Below are positions 1 through 7,857 of a DNA stretch of 9,935 bases, piece by piece (the first letter of the stretch is position 1; the number at the start of each line of letters is the position of its first letter). Source of the stretch: Spirochaetaceae bacterium (GTDB lineage Bacteria > Spirochaetota > Spirochaetia > Treponematales > Breznakiellaceae); assembly GCA_031255115.1 (NCBI GenBank), contig JAIRTD010000113.1:1-9935 (forward strand), read 5' to 3'. The position numbers were made by a program, and so were the translations under genes. Under the pieces are notes generated by a model, which saw only the letters and a list, made by a program, of their open reading frames with translations, was not told the DNA's origin and searched no databases.

Positions 1-428
1 TGCTGGCCTTCGGCAAAAAATTCTTTTTGGGTTTCCGCAAAACCCCTGGTTTTGATTTCCCGGTCGCAGCGCGGTGTTCTTCGCAGCGCGGCCAGCATAA
101 GGCCTATGGCATGTTCGGCCACAGCGCCGTTATTTACAGCCTTGTTGTTGCATACCGGAATGCCTTTCTCTTTTGCGGCGGCAATATCCACCTTGTCAAA
201 GCCCACACCTTCAACATGAATCATCTTTAAGTGCGGGCAGCTTTGGATTACCCTGGCCGAAACCGTATGGGTCGACATGACAAAGAGATACGAAGCGCCC
301 TTGCATGCGCGGATCAGGTCTTCATCTGTATAGGGGAAAGGAATATATTCAAGCTCCCAGTCATCAGGAAACGAAACCTGGAATTTTTTAAAGCGCTGCT
401 CCGGCACGCTGGATACTACTTTCTTCAT
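1..428 (-). CDS. D-isomer-specific 2-hydroxyacid dehydrogenase, N-terminal part (runs off window)
   Basis: Reading the minus strand from ATG at 428 gives 142 uninterrupted codons to the window edge, so the gene is partial at its 3' end. Enzymes of this family reduce 2-keto acids to D-2-hydroxy acids, or the reverse, with NAD(P)H in the cytoplasm. The family is recognised from the end of the catalytic domain: VEGVGFDKVD near residues 72-81, KGIPVCNN near 88-95, and GAVAEHAIGLMLAALRR near 101-117. These match the usual GxGxDxVD ... GIxVxN ... VAEHAxxLxLxxxR pattern. The Rossmann GxGxxG motif and the catalytic Arg, Glu and His lie beyond the edge and cannot be checked. AGGGAG sits six bases before the ATG and supports this start. 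The gene is divergent from the TRAP operon, which suggests related substrate use. It could equally be a phosphoglycerate-, lactate- or glyoxylate-type member. Confidence 0.9.
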   Translation of the reverse strand, partial: MKKVVSSVPEQRFKKFQVSFPDDWELEYIPFPYTDEDLIRACKGASYLFVMSTHTVSARVIQSCPHLKMIHVEGVGFDKVDIAAAKEKGIPVCNNKAVNNGAVAEHAIGLMLAALRRTPRCDREIKTRGFAETQKEFFAEGQ

Positions 429-468
429 CGTATGCTCCCTGGGTTTGTTTATCGGGGACAGAGCCCGC

Positions 469-477
469 GATATACCA
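469..477 (-). promoter_or_regulatory. Putative extended -10 promoter for the 2-hydroxyacid dehydrogenase gene
   Basis: On the minus strand TGGTATATC forms an extended -10 element (TG, one base, TATATC). It would place the transcript start near 462 and give a leader of about 34 nt before the ATG at 428. No good -35 hexamer is visible 16-18 bases upstream, which is tolerable for an extended -10 promoter. The call rests on motif matching only. Confidence 0.3.
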
Positions 478-586
478 GCTTACGACAAAAAAGCCGGTTC
501 AGCATACCCGCAGCGGCGCGGCGATTTTAAGCGTCAGGCCCGCAAAAACTATCATGCGCCTGGAAATATTCTAAAATGTCCAATTT

Positions 587-599
587 TGAAGCCGCTTCA
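587..599. promoter_or_regulatory. Small palindrome in the divergent intergenic region, possible operator
   Basis: TGAAGCCGCTTCA is a perfect inverted repeat with 6-bp arms around one central base. It lies about 10 bases downstream of a TAAAAT -10-like hexamer (572-577, plus strand), where a repressor of the TRAP operon could act. No second copy is seen nearby and no regulator gene lies in the window. A 6-bp-arm palindrome can arise by chance. The rest of the 429-699 gap holds no gene that I can support. Confidence 0.25.
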
Positions 600-699
600 T
601 CATATATATTGAAGTTTGAACACGCTGCCCTTGCACGAAAAAATGGAGATTTTGCGAAATGCTGTAGCGGCAATGTTTCGCATTGGGTATACTGTTGCA

Positions 700-2715
700 A
701 TGGACGAGAAGGAACAGAAGGCTTCAGAAGCCGATATGCAGGCTATTACCGGTATGAGCGCCGAGGAGCAGGCGGCAAGCGCGGCTAAAACGCAGGCCCT
801 GCTTGAAGAAGTGGATACCGAAAGCCGGGTCCGCAGTTACCAGGGGTTCTTTAAGCAATTCCTGACGGTATTCTCGCTGGTCTGGGTGGTATTCCAACTG
901 TACTATAATACCATCGGCTCTATGGAAGCCATTACCTTCCGGGCCTACCACGCATTATTCCTCCTGGTGTATTGTTTTATCCTTTATCCGGCCTACAAAA
1001 AAGAAAACCGTAAACGGACTCTGCCCGGCCTTATTGACCTGGTTCTGCTGGCAGGGTCTCTTTTTGCCTTTAGCTACTTTATTATGAACTACCGCCGCAT
1101 TTCGCTGAGCGGCGGTTTTGTTACCCAGGCGGAGAACATCATCGGCATAATTGCCATTGTACTGGTCTTTGCCGCCGCCTTTAGGGCCGCGGGAAGCCTC
1201 GTATGGCTGGCGGCCATCTTTATGGCGTATAATTTCCTGGGGCGCTATATTCCCGGAACCCTGGGGCATGGCGGATTCTCCATCAACCGGCTTATCGGCC
1301 ACCTTTTCTGGAGCAGCCAGGGTATTTTTGGCGCCGGTATTGGCGTCAGCACCACGTATATCTTTGTCTTTGTCCTTTTTGGCGCTTTTTTAAGCCACAG
1401 CGGATTTACTTCCTTTATCAATAATCTGTCTCTGTCCCTCGTGGGTCAGGCGGCAGGCGGCCCCGCCAAGGTCGGTGTCATTGCCTGCGGCCTCATGGGT
1501 ATGATAAACGGTTCGGCAACTGCCATTGTCGCTACTACAGGCAGCATAGCCATTCCCATGATGAAAAAGGCCGGTTATACCAAGAACTACTCGGCGGCGG
1601 TTATTGCCGCGGCGGCAACGGGAGGGCAGTTCTGTCCCCCGGTCATGGGAGCCGTGGCCTTTCTCATGGCCGAATTTCTGGGAGTGTCCTACTCGGTTGT
1701 GCTTATGGCGGCCATCATACCCGCGTCCCTGTACTACTTCGGCATGCTCATGGCGGTTCACTTTCAGGCCCGCCGGGCAGGGCTCAAAGGTCTGTCCAGG
1801 GAAAATCTCCCCAAGGCCCTGGAAGTGATGAAGAAAGAAGGCCACCTCATTGCCCCGCTGATTTCGCTTTTGGTGATCATGGGCTTTGGTTTTACCCCCC
1901 TCTTTGCCTGTGTTGTTTCGATTTTTGTAACCATTGCCGCTTCCTGGGTGAGGCCCGAAACCCGTATGGGGCTAAAAAAAATAATCGCCGCCTGCGAAGA
2001 AGGGGCCCGCAGCGCGGTAAGCGTAGGCGTCTGCTGCGTAATCATCGGCGTCATAGTCGGAACCGTCTCGCTTACCGGCCTTGGACTCAAATTCGGCTTT
2101 CTCATGCTCAGTGTGGTCGGCCCCGGCGAACTGCTTAAAGCCGGTATCATGGTCGCCATTATGAGCACTATTCTCGGCATGGGCGTTCCGGGCATCGCCG
2201 CCTATGTAATCGTAACCGCCGTAGCCATTCCGGTCATGCTCGAAGTCGGCTGTTCTCCCAGTCCGGCCCACCTTTTCTGCCTTATTTACGCATCACTGTC
2301 CAACATTACCCCGCCGGTGGCTATTTCGGCCTATGTGGCGTCAGGTATAGCCAATTCAAACCAGAACAAAACAGGCTGGCTTGCGGTACGGGTGGGCCTT
2401 GCGGGTTTTCTCCTGCCTTTCTATTTTCTCTTAAACCCGGTCTTGTTAATCGGCTGCGCCCCGGAAGGATCCACGGCGTTGATGATTATACGGGCCATAG
2501 CCGGAGCGGCCCTGGGCATCTTTATCCTTGCCAGCGGAACCGAGGGCTGGCTTATAACCAGGAGCAATTGGGCCGAACGCATACTCTGCGTTATCGCGTC
2601 TTTCCTGCTCATAGATCCAGGACTGTTGACCGACGGGCTTGGCATCCTGATTATGGCGGCAGTGATTGTGATTCAGAGCATGCGCAAACAACGCATGACA
2701 CTTTCGCGGTCATGA
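700..2715 (+). CDS. TRAP transporter permease, fused 4TM/12TM (DctQ-DctM type, TAXI-associated)
   Basis: This integral membrane protein is the permease of a tripartite ATP-independent periplasmic transporter, with the small and large membrane subunits fused. It uses an ion gradient to import ligand delivered by the binding protein encoded next. From ATG 700 it has 671 residues: an acidic, Ala/Glu/Gln-rich N-terminal tail, about four hydrophobic segments (roughly residues 55-165), then the large transport domain. DctM-like signatures include NGSATAIVATTGSIAIPMM (about 270-288), CPPVMGAVAFLMAE (312-325), GMGVPG (493-498) and SNITPPVAISAYVASGIA (534-551). Length fits the 4TM/12TM fusion family. 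The start is uncertain: the frame stays open to TTG 616, with ATGs at 643, 673, 700 and 736, none with a strong Shine-Dalgarno. I chose 700 because the charged tail then begins as in relatives, and the stretch before it looks non-coding. The substrate is unknown. Confidence 0.92.
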   Translation: MDEKEQKASEADMQAITGMSAEEQAASAAKTQALLEEVDTESRVRSYQGFFKQFLTVFSLVWVVFQLYYNTIGSMEAITFRAYHALFLLVYCFILYPAYKKENRKRTLPGLIDLVLLAGSLFAFSYFIMNYRRISLSGGFVTQAENIIGIIAIVLVFAAAFRAAGSLVWLAAIFMAYNFLGRYIPGTLGHGGFSINRLIGHLFWSSQGIFGAGIGVSTTYIFVFVLFGAFLSHSGFTSFINNLSLSLVGQAAGGPAKVGVIACGLMGMINGSATAIVATTGSIAIPMMKKAGYTKNYSAAVIAAAATGGQFCPPVMGAVAFLMAEFLGVSYSVVLMAAIIPASLYYFGMLMAVHFQARRAGLKGLSRENLPKALEVMKKEGHLIAPLISLLVIMGFGFTPLFACVVSIFVTIAASWVRPETRMGLKKIIAACEEGARSAVSVGVCCVIIGVIVGTVSLTGLGLKFGFLMLSVVGPGELLKAGIMVAIMSTILGMGVPGIAAYVIVTAVAIPVMLEVGCSPSPAHLFCLIYASLSNITPPVAISAYVASGIANSNQNKTGWLAVRVGLAGFLLPFYFLLNPVLLIGCAPEGSTALMIIRAIAGAALGIFILASGTEGWLITRSNWAERILCVIASFLLIDPGLLTDGLGILIMAAVIVIQSMRKQRMTLSRS

Positions 2716-2722
2716 ATAGCGG

Positions 2723-2742
2723 CTGTCTTATAATGTGGACAG
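2723..2742 (+). promoter_or_regulatory. TATAAT box inside a 5-bp inverted repeat, upstream of the TAXI receptor gene
   Basis: The 67-base gap between permease and receptor contains a perfect TATAAT (2729-2734) flanked by CTGTC (2723-2727) and GACAG (2738-2742). As DNA this could be an internal promoter with an operator over its -10. As RNA it is a weak 5-bp hairpin with a 10-nt loop. No convincing -35 lies 16-18 bases upstream. An internal promoter would make sense because binding proteins are usually needed in excess over their permease. Confidence 0.3.
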
Positions 2743-2782
2743 ACCTAATATACACCATGAAATACCAAGGAGAAGCATTACT

Positions 2783-3757
2783 ATGAAGAAAAAGGCTGTA
2801 TTGGCCGGCATCGTTGTGATGGCGGCGCTGTTGACGCCGGGATGTACGCCCGGGGGCGAAAAAAAAGCCCAGACTGTGTATATCAAATTTCCCACAGCCA
2901 CTTCGTCAGGAACCGTATACGCCATTGGCGCGGCCCTGGCAAATCTCTGGAACGAGCATATCCCCAACCTACAGGTTTCGGCCGAAGCGTCCAACGGCGG
3001 CGTACAGAACCTGGGCCTCATGGCCGCCGGGGACGCCCATGTTTCAGTCGCGGTAACGAGTATCATCACCGAGCAGAAACAGGGGATCAATTCCTTTGAG
3101 GGACGGGGCTATGACGGCGTGCGCATTTTAAGCGCCCTCTATTCAAACTACAACCAGGTGGTGGCAAGCGGCAGCTCAGGGATAAATACCCTTGGGGATA
3201 TACGGGGCAAACGTTTTGCCCCCGGCGCGCCGGGCAGCACTCCCGAAGTCGAGACCAAGGTGCATTTTGAAATGGCCGGGTTTAAGTATCCTGACGATAT
3301 CAGCGCCCAGTTTGTCGGTTTTACCGAAGCGGTGGACCTTATCCGCAACAGGCAAATGGACGGAGCCTGGATACAGGCGGGGCTCCCCACTTCGGCGGTC
3401 AGCGAAATCTGCTCTACCGCGGGAGGCAAACTGATTTCCCTGGATGAAGACCTCATCAGCAAGCTGTCGGCAAAATACCCCTGGTATAACCGCGCCATTA
3501 TCCCCGCCGGAATGTACGAGGGCCAGACCCAGGACGTGGTTACCACCAGTATCACGATTACGCTGATCGTTGACGAGGGCGTTTCTGACGATGTGGTATA
3601 TGAGATGGCAAAAGTCATGTGGGAAAACATAGACATCCTTAAAAGAACCCACAGCGCCCTCAAAGACGCCACAATAGAAGACGCGGTGCAGAACCTTGCC
3701 GATCTTCCTATTCATGATGGGGCCCAAAGATACTACAAAGAAAAAGGTGTCCTTTAG
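2783..3757 (+). CDS. TAXI family TRAP transporter solute-binding lipoprotein
   Basis: This is the extracytoplasmic substrate receptor of the TRAP system. The 324-residue product starts at ATG 2783, preceded by AAGGAG (2767-2772, ten bases away). The N-terminus is a lipoprotein signal: KKK, a hydrophobic core, then LTPGC with Cys21 as the likely lipidated residue. The box is relaxed, as is common in spirochaetes. The mature part has the TAXI pattern: ATSSGTVYAIGAALANLWN near the start, then ASNGGVQNLGLMAAGD, an INTLGDIRGKRFAPGAPGS segment in the middle and VDLIRNRQMDGAWIQAGLP after it. TAXI receptors are the usual partners of fused 4TM/12TM permeases. Characterised members bind organic acids such as glutamate or 2-oxoglutarate, but the ligand here cannot be read from sequence. 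The gene lies between the permease and the DUF362 gene (4-base gap), so it is very probably in one operon with them. Confidence 0.93.
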   Translation: MKKKAVLAGIVVMAALLTPGCTPGGEKKAQTVYIKFPTATSSGTVYAIGAALANLWNEHIPNLQVSAEASNGGVQNLGLMAAGDAHVSVAVTSIITEQKQGINSFEGRGYDGVRILSALYSNYNQVVASGSSGINTLGDIRGKRFAPGAPGSTPEVETKVHFEMAGFKYPDDISAQFVGFTEAVDLIRNRQMDGAWIQAGLPTSAVSEICSTAGGKLISLDEDLISKLSAKYPWYNRAIIPAGMYEGQTQDVVTTSITITLIVDEGVSDDVVYEMAKVMWENIDILKRTHSALKDATIEDAVQNLADLPIHDGAQRYYKEKGVL

Positions 3758-3761
3758 TGGT

Positions 3762-4946
3762 ATGAACGCCCTGGTAAGCGTTAAGTACGGGTACGAACCC
3801 TGGCAAATGGCCTATGATGCGCTAAAGCGGGTGTTTGTAGACGACGTTAAAGGAAAACGCATCCTGTTAAAGCCCAACGCCGGCAGAAAGGGAAAGGTCA
3901 GAACGGCGATCTGTACCAATCCCGAAGTAATACGCGGGGTGATTAGGTTCCTCAAAGAAAAAGAGGCCGGAGAAATCCTTGTCGGCGACGGCGCTCTCTG
4001 GGGCGTTAATGTCTGGGAAGCCATGGAAACAGCGGGTATCAGCGCCGTGTGCCAGGAAGAGCAGGTAAAACCCGTAAATCTTGACGAAGCGCCGCCTGTA
4101 GTAAAGCAGATTGCAGGCGGCGTCATGGTGGAGCAGCTTAAATTCAGCTCGCTGGCGTTTGAGGCCGACATGGTTATTTCCATTCCGGTTATAAAAACCC
4201 ACATGTATACCGGCGCTACCTTGAGCATCAAAAATATGAAGGGCTGCCTCTACAAGATGGAAAAAACCAAGCTCCACCGCATCAATAAGCCCTGCCCTGA
4301 CAAAAACAAGGGCCGCTGCCTGGATTACGGCATTGCCGATATGGCCACTGTGCTGCTGCCCGATTATGTTGTTGCCGACGGAACTGTATGTATGGAAGGT
4401 TTCGGGCCCAGCGTCGGTGACCCGGTAAACCTCGACCTGGTAGTGGCCGGTAAAGACCCTACCGCGACGGACTATGTCTGTATTCAACTTATGGGAATGA
4501 AGCACGACGCTGTCCCCCATGTAACGCTCGTGCAGGAAAGAATGGGCACCGCGGGAATACACGATATCGAAGTTGACCCGCCTGATTTTATAAAATACGC
4601 AAAGACCTTTGCCACGGCCGACATGACCAGGCTTAAAAATAGTTACCCCAATATATCGGTAATCGAAAAAGGAGCCTGCAGCGCCTGCAGCGCTACCATC
4701 ATGGCCTTTATCAAGACCCACGGCCACAAGTTTGACCAGGAGTACCACTTTACTCTGGCCACGGGGAAGGACCTTTCGGAAGACGATCTTGCCCGCGAAA
4801 ACCTCGTACTGGTAGGTAACTGCGCGGGCGACTGCGTTAAAGGCAGCGGTTCCGGCTTTTGCAAGGGCTGCCCACCCATTGGTTCGGGCATTCTCGCGTA
4901 TATGAACCGCGAAAGCGAAGATGATTACGAAAAAGCGATACGGTAG
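3762..4946 (+). CDS. DUF362 domain-containing protein with cysteine-rich C-terminus
   Basis: From ATG 3762 the product has 394 residues. The frame is open back to TTG 3696 with ATGs at 3714 and 3717, but those overlap the receptor gene and lack a Shine-Dalgarno. ATG 3762 follows AAGGTG, begins MNALVSVKYGYE as DUF362 proteins do, and leaves four bases after the receptor stop. DUF362 hallmarks are LLKPNAG near residue 35, IPVIKTHMYTGATLSIKNMKG near 141-161, and a following VVADGTVCMEGFGPSVGDP segment. It has 13 cysteines. Six are in the C-terminal quarter as CSAC (306/309), NCAGDC (354/358) and CKGC (367/370), followed by PP; this looks like metal or Fe-S ligation, although no classical CxxCxxCxxxCP ferredoxin motif is present. 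No signal peptide or membrane segment is seen. The biochemical role of the family is unknown to me. Linkage to a TRAP importer suggests metabolism of the imported compound. Confidence 0.88.
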   Translation: MNALVSVKYGYEPWQMAYDALKRVFVDDVKGKRILLKPNAGRKGKVRTAICTNPEVIRGVIRFLKEKEAGEILVGDGALWGVNVWEAMETAGISAVCQEEQVKPVNLDEAPPVVKQIAGGVMVEQLKFSSLAFEADMVISIPVIKTHMYTGATLSIKNMKGCLYKMEKTKLHRINKPCPDKNKGRCLDYGIADMATVLLPDYVVADGTVCMEGFGPSVGDPVNLDLVVAGKDPTATDYVCIQLMGMKHDAVPHVTLVQERMGTAGIHDIEVDPPDFIKYAKTFATADMTRLKNSYPNISVIEKGACSACSATIMAFIKTHGHKFDQEYHFTLATGKDLSEDDLARENLVLVGNCAGDCVKGSGSGFCKGCPPIGSGILAYMNRESEDDYEKAIR

Positions 4947-4957
4947 CTAAACGCCAA

Positions 4958-5659
4958 CTATTGCATTAAAAGGGACTTTGGATCGAGTTTTAACGACGAA
5001 ATCCCGGTAATGGCCGAATCGCGGTCCTTGGAGACCGAAAGTTCAGTGTAATTTGCCTTTGGCTCAAGCACGATGATCACGTCAAACAGATCAGAAACAT
5101 GCTCCAGAATCAGGGGAATTTTCTGCTTGTTATATGCGCCTTCCTGCTCGCCGCCGGTGTTGCAGCTATACCAGACTTCGAGACCCAGCTCTTTGGCAAA
5201 ATCCTTGAGGGCCAAAACACGCTCGCGCTGGGCAGCCGAAAAATTAAAGCCGTCGATAATCAGGGCGTCGGCCTTAAATCCGCCGTCACATATCATGGCC
5301 CTGAGACTGCGGAGTATCATGTCGCTGGTAACGCCGTCCTGGTTAAAATTCATCAGGACCCGGTTCTTGGTAAGTTCGGCCTTTACTTCCTGCACCTTTT
5401 CGAGGTTCTTTTTCTTTATGAATTCGTTGAAAATGTCGGCGTACCAGGTCAGTACATAATCGGTGTGCTGCGAAAAGGAGATATGAATAACCTTTTTGTC
5501 CTGCAGCAGCTTGTCCAGGGCTATCTGTACCAGCACTGATGTTTTGCCCGTGCCCTTGGGCGCGGCAATAACTCCCAGTTCTCCTGCCTTGAGCCCTCCG
5601 TGTATGGATTTTTCAAAAACCCGCACAGGACTGCGGGATATTAACTCTTCTTTTATCAT
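4958..5659 (-). CDS. RecA/KaiC/DnaB-like P-loop ATPase, downstream of fusA
   Basis: This 233-residue cytoplasmic protein has a single RecA-like fold. The Walker A motif is APKGTGKTS at 33-41 with Lys39 and Thr40. Walker B is ALIIDGFNF at 132-140 with Asp136. A KDRDSAITG segment at 211-219 resembles the C-terminal strand-turn region of DnaB/KaiC-type ATPases. It also has a Lys-rich helical insert (about 78-100). There is no zinc finger, no DnaB N-terminal domain and only one ATPase domain, so it is a stand-alone small member of the KaiC/RAD55/GvpD-like group and not a replicative helicase. The start is firm: AGGAGG (5668-5673) lies eight bases before ATG 5659. It follows fusA by 43 bases on the same strand, probably co-transcribed. 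Function unknown; a link to translation would be inference from position only. Confidence 0.85.
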   Translation of the reverse strand: MIKEELISRSPVRVFEKSIHGGLKAGELGVIAAPKGTGKTSVLVQIALDKLLQDKKVIHISFSQHTDYVLTWYADIFNEFIKKKNLEKVQEVKAELTKNRVLMNFNQDGVTSDMILRSLRAMICDGGFKADALIIDGFNFSAAQRERVLALKDFAKELGLEVWYSCNTGGEQEGAYNKQKIPLILEHVSDLFDVIIVLEPKANYTELSVSKDRDSAITGISSLKLDPKSLLMQ

Positions 5660-5680
5660 TTGCTATTCCTCCTGTTTCAG

Positions 5681-5694
5681 CCGGCCTTGGCCGG
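5681..5694 (-). promoter_or_regulatory. GC-rich intercistronic hairpin between fusA and the ATPase gene
   Basis: CCGGCC-TT-GGCCGG on the plus strand is a perfect inverted repeat with 6-bp all-GC arms. It sits just after the fusA stop and before the AGGAGG of the next gene. No U-tract follows on the minus strand, so it is not a typical intrinsic terminator. It may protect the fusA 3' end, cause partial attenuation, or tune expression of the ATPase relative to EF-G. Confidence 0.45.
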
Positions 5695-5702
5695 ACCGCG
5701 GG

Positions 5703-7787
5703 TTATCGTGAGCTTTTACGCTTTTCCTCATATTCCTTGATCAATGCGTCGGAAATACTCATCGGGACTTTGCCGTATTTTTCGAATTCCATGGTGAATT
5801 CCGCCTTGCCCTGGGTGAGGGAACGGAGTACCGTAGAATACCCGAACATTTCGCTCAAAGGAACCTCCGCTTCGATACGGGAGAAGGCCCCGTCCTCGGT
5901 TGACGCGGCTATTATACCACGGCGCTGGTTAATTGAGGCAAAAATATTTCCCTGAAATTCAGTGGGGCCTTCGACCGAGACCTTCATGATGGGCTCAAGA
6001 ATACAGGGTTTTGCCTTGGGATAGGCCTCGCGGAACGCGCCTATAGCCGCCATTTGAAAGGCAATATCAGAAGAATCCACCGGATGGTACTGGCCGTCAT
6101 TGATGACGCAGCGTACATTGACAATGGGAAAGCCGATAAGACTGCCCCGTTTTATCGCTTCTTTAAAACCCTTGTTGCAGCTTGGGACAAATTCCGTAGG
6201 AATAACGCCGCCCTTGATATTGTCGACAAATTCAAAATCACCGCCGTCCCAGGGTTCCATATAACCTGCGACCCTGCCGTACTGGCCCGCGCCGCCGGTC
6301 TGCTTTTTATGGGTATAGTTGAACTCGGCCCGCTGGCTTATCGCCTCACGGTAGGCGACCTGGGGCATGCCGGTCTCGACCTCGCACTTGTACTCCCGCC
6401 TCATGCGTTCAATATAGACCTCAAGATGAAGCTCCCCCATACCCTTGATGATGGTTTCGTTTGATTCGCCGTCAACATAGGTCTGAAAGGTAGGATCTTC
6501 CTTGGTAAAGCGGTTCAGGGCCTTGGCCATCTGGTCCGCCGATTTTTTGTCCTTGGGATTGATTGCCAGGGAGATAACCGGATCAGGCACAAACATCGAA
6601 GTCATGGCATAGTTGACGCCGCCGCAAAAGGTGTCGCCTGAGGCGCAGTCAATGCCAAAGAGGGCCACAATGTCTCCAGGCGCGCCTTCGGATATGTCTT
6701 CCATGTCATCGGCGTGCATGCGGACAAGACGGCCTACCTTGAATTTCTTCCGCGCCCTGGTATTGTAAAGCTCGTCGCCTTTTTTAAGGGAACCCTGGTA
6801 AATACGCACATAGGTAAGCTGACCGTACTGGCCGTCTTCAAGCTTAAAACCCAGGGCCACGGTGGGGAGCTTTTCGTCGGCCTGTAGTTCAATCTTTTCC
6901 TCGTTCTTGTCCAGATCCAGGGCGTAGTTTTTAACCTCCGTAGGATCGGGCAGGTAACGGGTAACTCCCTCCAAAAGACTTTGAATCCCCTTGTTTTTAT
7001 AGGCTGAACCTATCATTACCGGCACAAGCTGTTCGGTCAGGGTTCCGGTACGGACAGCGGTGTAAATCAGTTCTTCGGCAATCTCGTCGCCGCCAAGGAA
7101 TTTTTCGGCCAGTTCGTCAGAGAACATGGAAACCGCGTCAAGCAGTTCTTCCCGGTATTTTTCGGCGTCTTCTTTAAGGTGGGGGGGAATCTCGGCATAC
7201 CGGAGCTCTGTCCCCTGGTCGCCGTCAAAATACACGGCTTTCATGGTGATAAGGTCCACGATGCCCTCAAGTTTGTCCTCAAGGCCTATGGGAATCTGAA
7301 TCATCACCGCGTTGAGGGCAAGTTTTTCCCTGAGCTGGCTTTTTACCTTAAAAGGATTGGCCCCGGTACGATCGCACTTGTTGACAAAGGCAATACGGGG
7401 TACATGGTACCGTTTAAGCTGCCTGTCCACCGTGATGGACTGACTCTGAACGCCGCCTACGGCACAAAGTACCAGTATGGCCCCGTCCAAAACCCTGAGG
7501 GAACGTTCAACTTCTATGGTAAAGTCAACATGTCCGGGGGTATCGATAAGATTTATCGTATAGTCCTTCCAGCTTACCTGGGTTGCCGCGGACTGAATCG
7601 TAATACCCCGCTCCCGCTCCAACTCCATGTGGTCCATGGTCGCGCCAACACCGTCCTTGCCCCTGACTTCGTGAATGGCGTGAATTTTGTTACTGTAGAA
7701 CAAAATTCGCTCCGAAAGGGTCGTCTTACCCGAATCAATGTGCGCGCTGATACCGATATTCCGCATTTTACTGATATCGAATCCCAT
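5703..7787 (-). CDS. fusA: Translation elongation factor G, spirochaete/mitochondrial-like type
   Basis: EF-G is the GTPase that moves tRNAs and mRNA through the ribosome. The 694-residue product is full length, with all GTPase motifs: G1 AHIDSGKTT (15-23), G2 RGITI (60-64), G3 DTPGH (82-86) and G4 NKCD (136-139). Later domains include the G-domain insert, [20 protein letters not shown] of domain [10 protein letters not shown] of domain III, the domain IV region around GGAGQYGRV and a domain V ending in [20 protein letters not shown]. The P-loop Ser19 (canonical EF-G has Ala) and the [14 protein letters not shown] stretch resemble mitochondrial EF-G1 and the spirochaete/planctomycete spdEFG1 type, for which translocation is the expected role. 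Such organisms usually carry a second EF-G for ribosome recycling, which is not in this window. AAGGAG lies six bases before ATG 7787. The gene has its own promoter and a structured leader, and is probably co-transcribed with the ATPase gene. Confidence 0.97.
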   Translation of the reverse strand: MGFDISKMRNIGISAHIDSGKTTLSERILFYSNKIHAIHEVRGKDGVGATMDHMELERERGITIQSAATQVSWKDYTINLIDTPGHVDFTIEVERSLRVLDGAILVLCAVGGVQSQSITVDRQLKRYHVPRIAFVNKCDRTGANPFKVKSQLREKLALNAVMIQIPIGLEDKLEGIVDLITMKAVYFDGDQGTELRYAEIPPHLKEDAEKYREELLDAVSMFSDELAEKFLGGDEIAEELIYTAVRTGTLTEQLVPVMIGSAYKNKGIQSLLEGVTRYLPDPTEVKNYALDLDKNEEKIELQADEKLPTVALGFKLEDGQYGQLTYVRIYQGSLKKGDELYNTRARKKFKVGRLVRMHADDMEDISEGAPGDIVALFGIDCASGDTFCGGVNYAMTSMFVPDPVISLAINPKDKKSADQMAKALNRFTKEDPTFQTYVDGESNETIIKGMGELHLEVYIERMRREYKCEVETGMPQVAYREAISQRAEFNYTHKKQTGGAGQYGRVAGYMEPWDGGDFEFVDNIKGGVIPTEFVPSCNKGFKEAIKRGSLIGFPIVNVRCVINDGQYHPVDSSDIAFQMAAIGAFREAYPKAKPCILEPIMKVSVEGPTEFQGNIFASINQRRGIIAASTEDGAFSRIEAEVPLSEMFGYSTVLRSLTQGKAEFTMEFEKYGKVPMSISDALIKEYEEKRKSSR

Positions 7788-7793
7788 CTACTA

Positions 7794-7841
7794 CTCCTTA
7801 TTATTGAAAGGAAAGCACAGGCAATACGCCGCGCTTTCCTT
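7794..7841 (-). promoter_or_regulatory. fusA leader hairpin with alternative Shine-Dalgarno-sequestering pairing
   Basis: In the minus-strand RNA, AAGGAAAGC (7841-7833) can pair perfectly over 9 bp with GCUUUCCUU (7816-7808), and a GGC/GCC pair inside the loop can add to it. The 3' arm of this stem can instead pair through UCCUU (7812-7808) with AAGGA of the fusA Shine-Dalgarno (7799-7795), plus one G-U pair, across an 8-nt loop. The two pairings exclude each other, so the arrangement has anti-anti-SD / anti-SD / SD logic. The first stem is stronger, so the default state would be translation on. Whether any signal switches it is unknown. Confidence 0.4.
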
Positions 7842-7857
7842 CTCTATATAGCAATTT

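Noticed and set aside
27..530. Two plus-strand open frames of 67 and 99 codons
   Set aside because: They are antisense to the dehydrogenase gene and its leader, have no family resemblance, and overlap a clearly coding minus-strand frame.
3867..4748. A 293-codon minus-strand frame antisense to the DUF362 gene
   Set aside because: It is a shadow frame. The plus-strand frame carries the conserved DUF362 motifs, and this one has no recognisable feature.
4947..4957. Terminator between the convergent DUF362 and ATPase genes
   Set aside because: The gap is only 11 bases and no stem-loop or U-tract is visible in or beside it.
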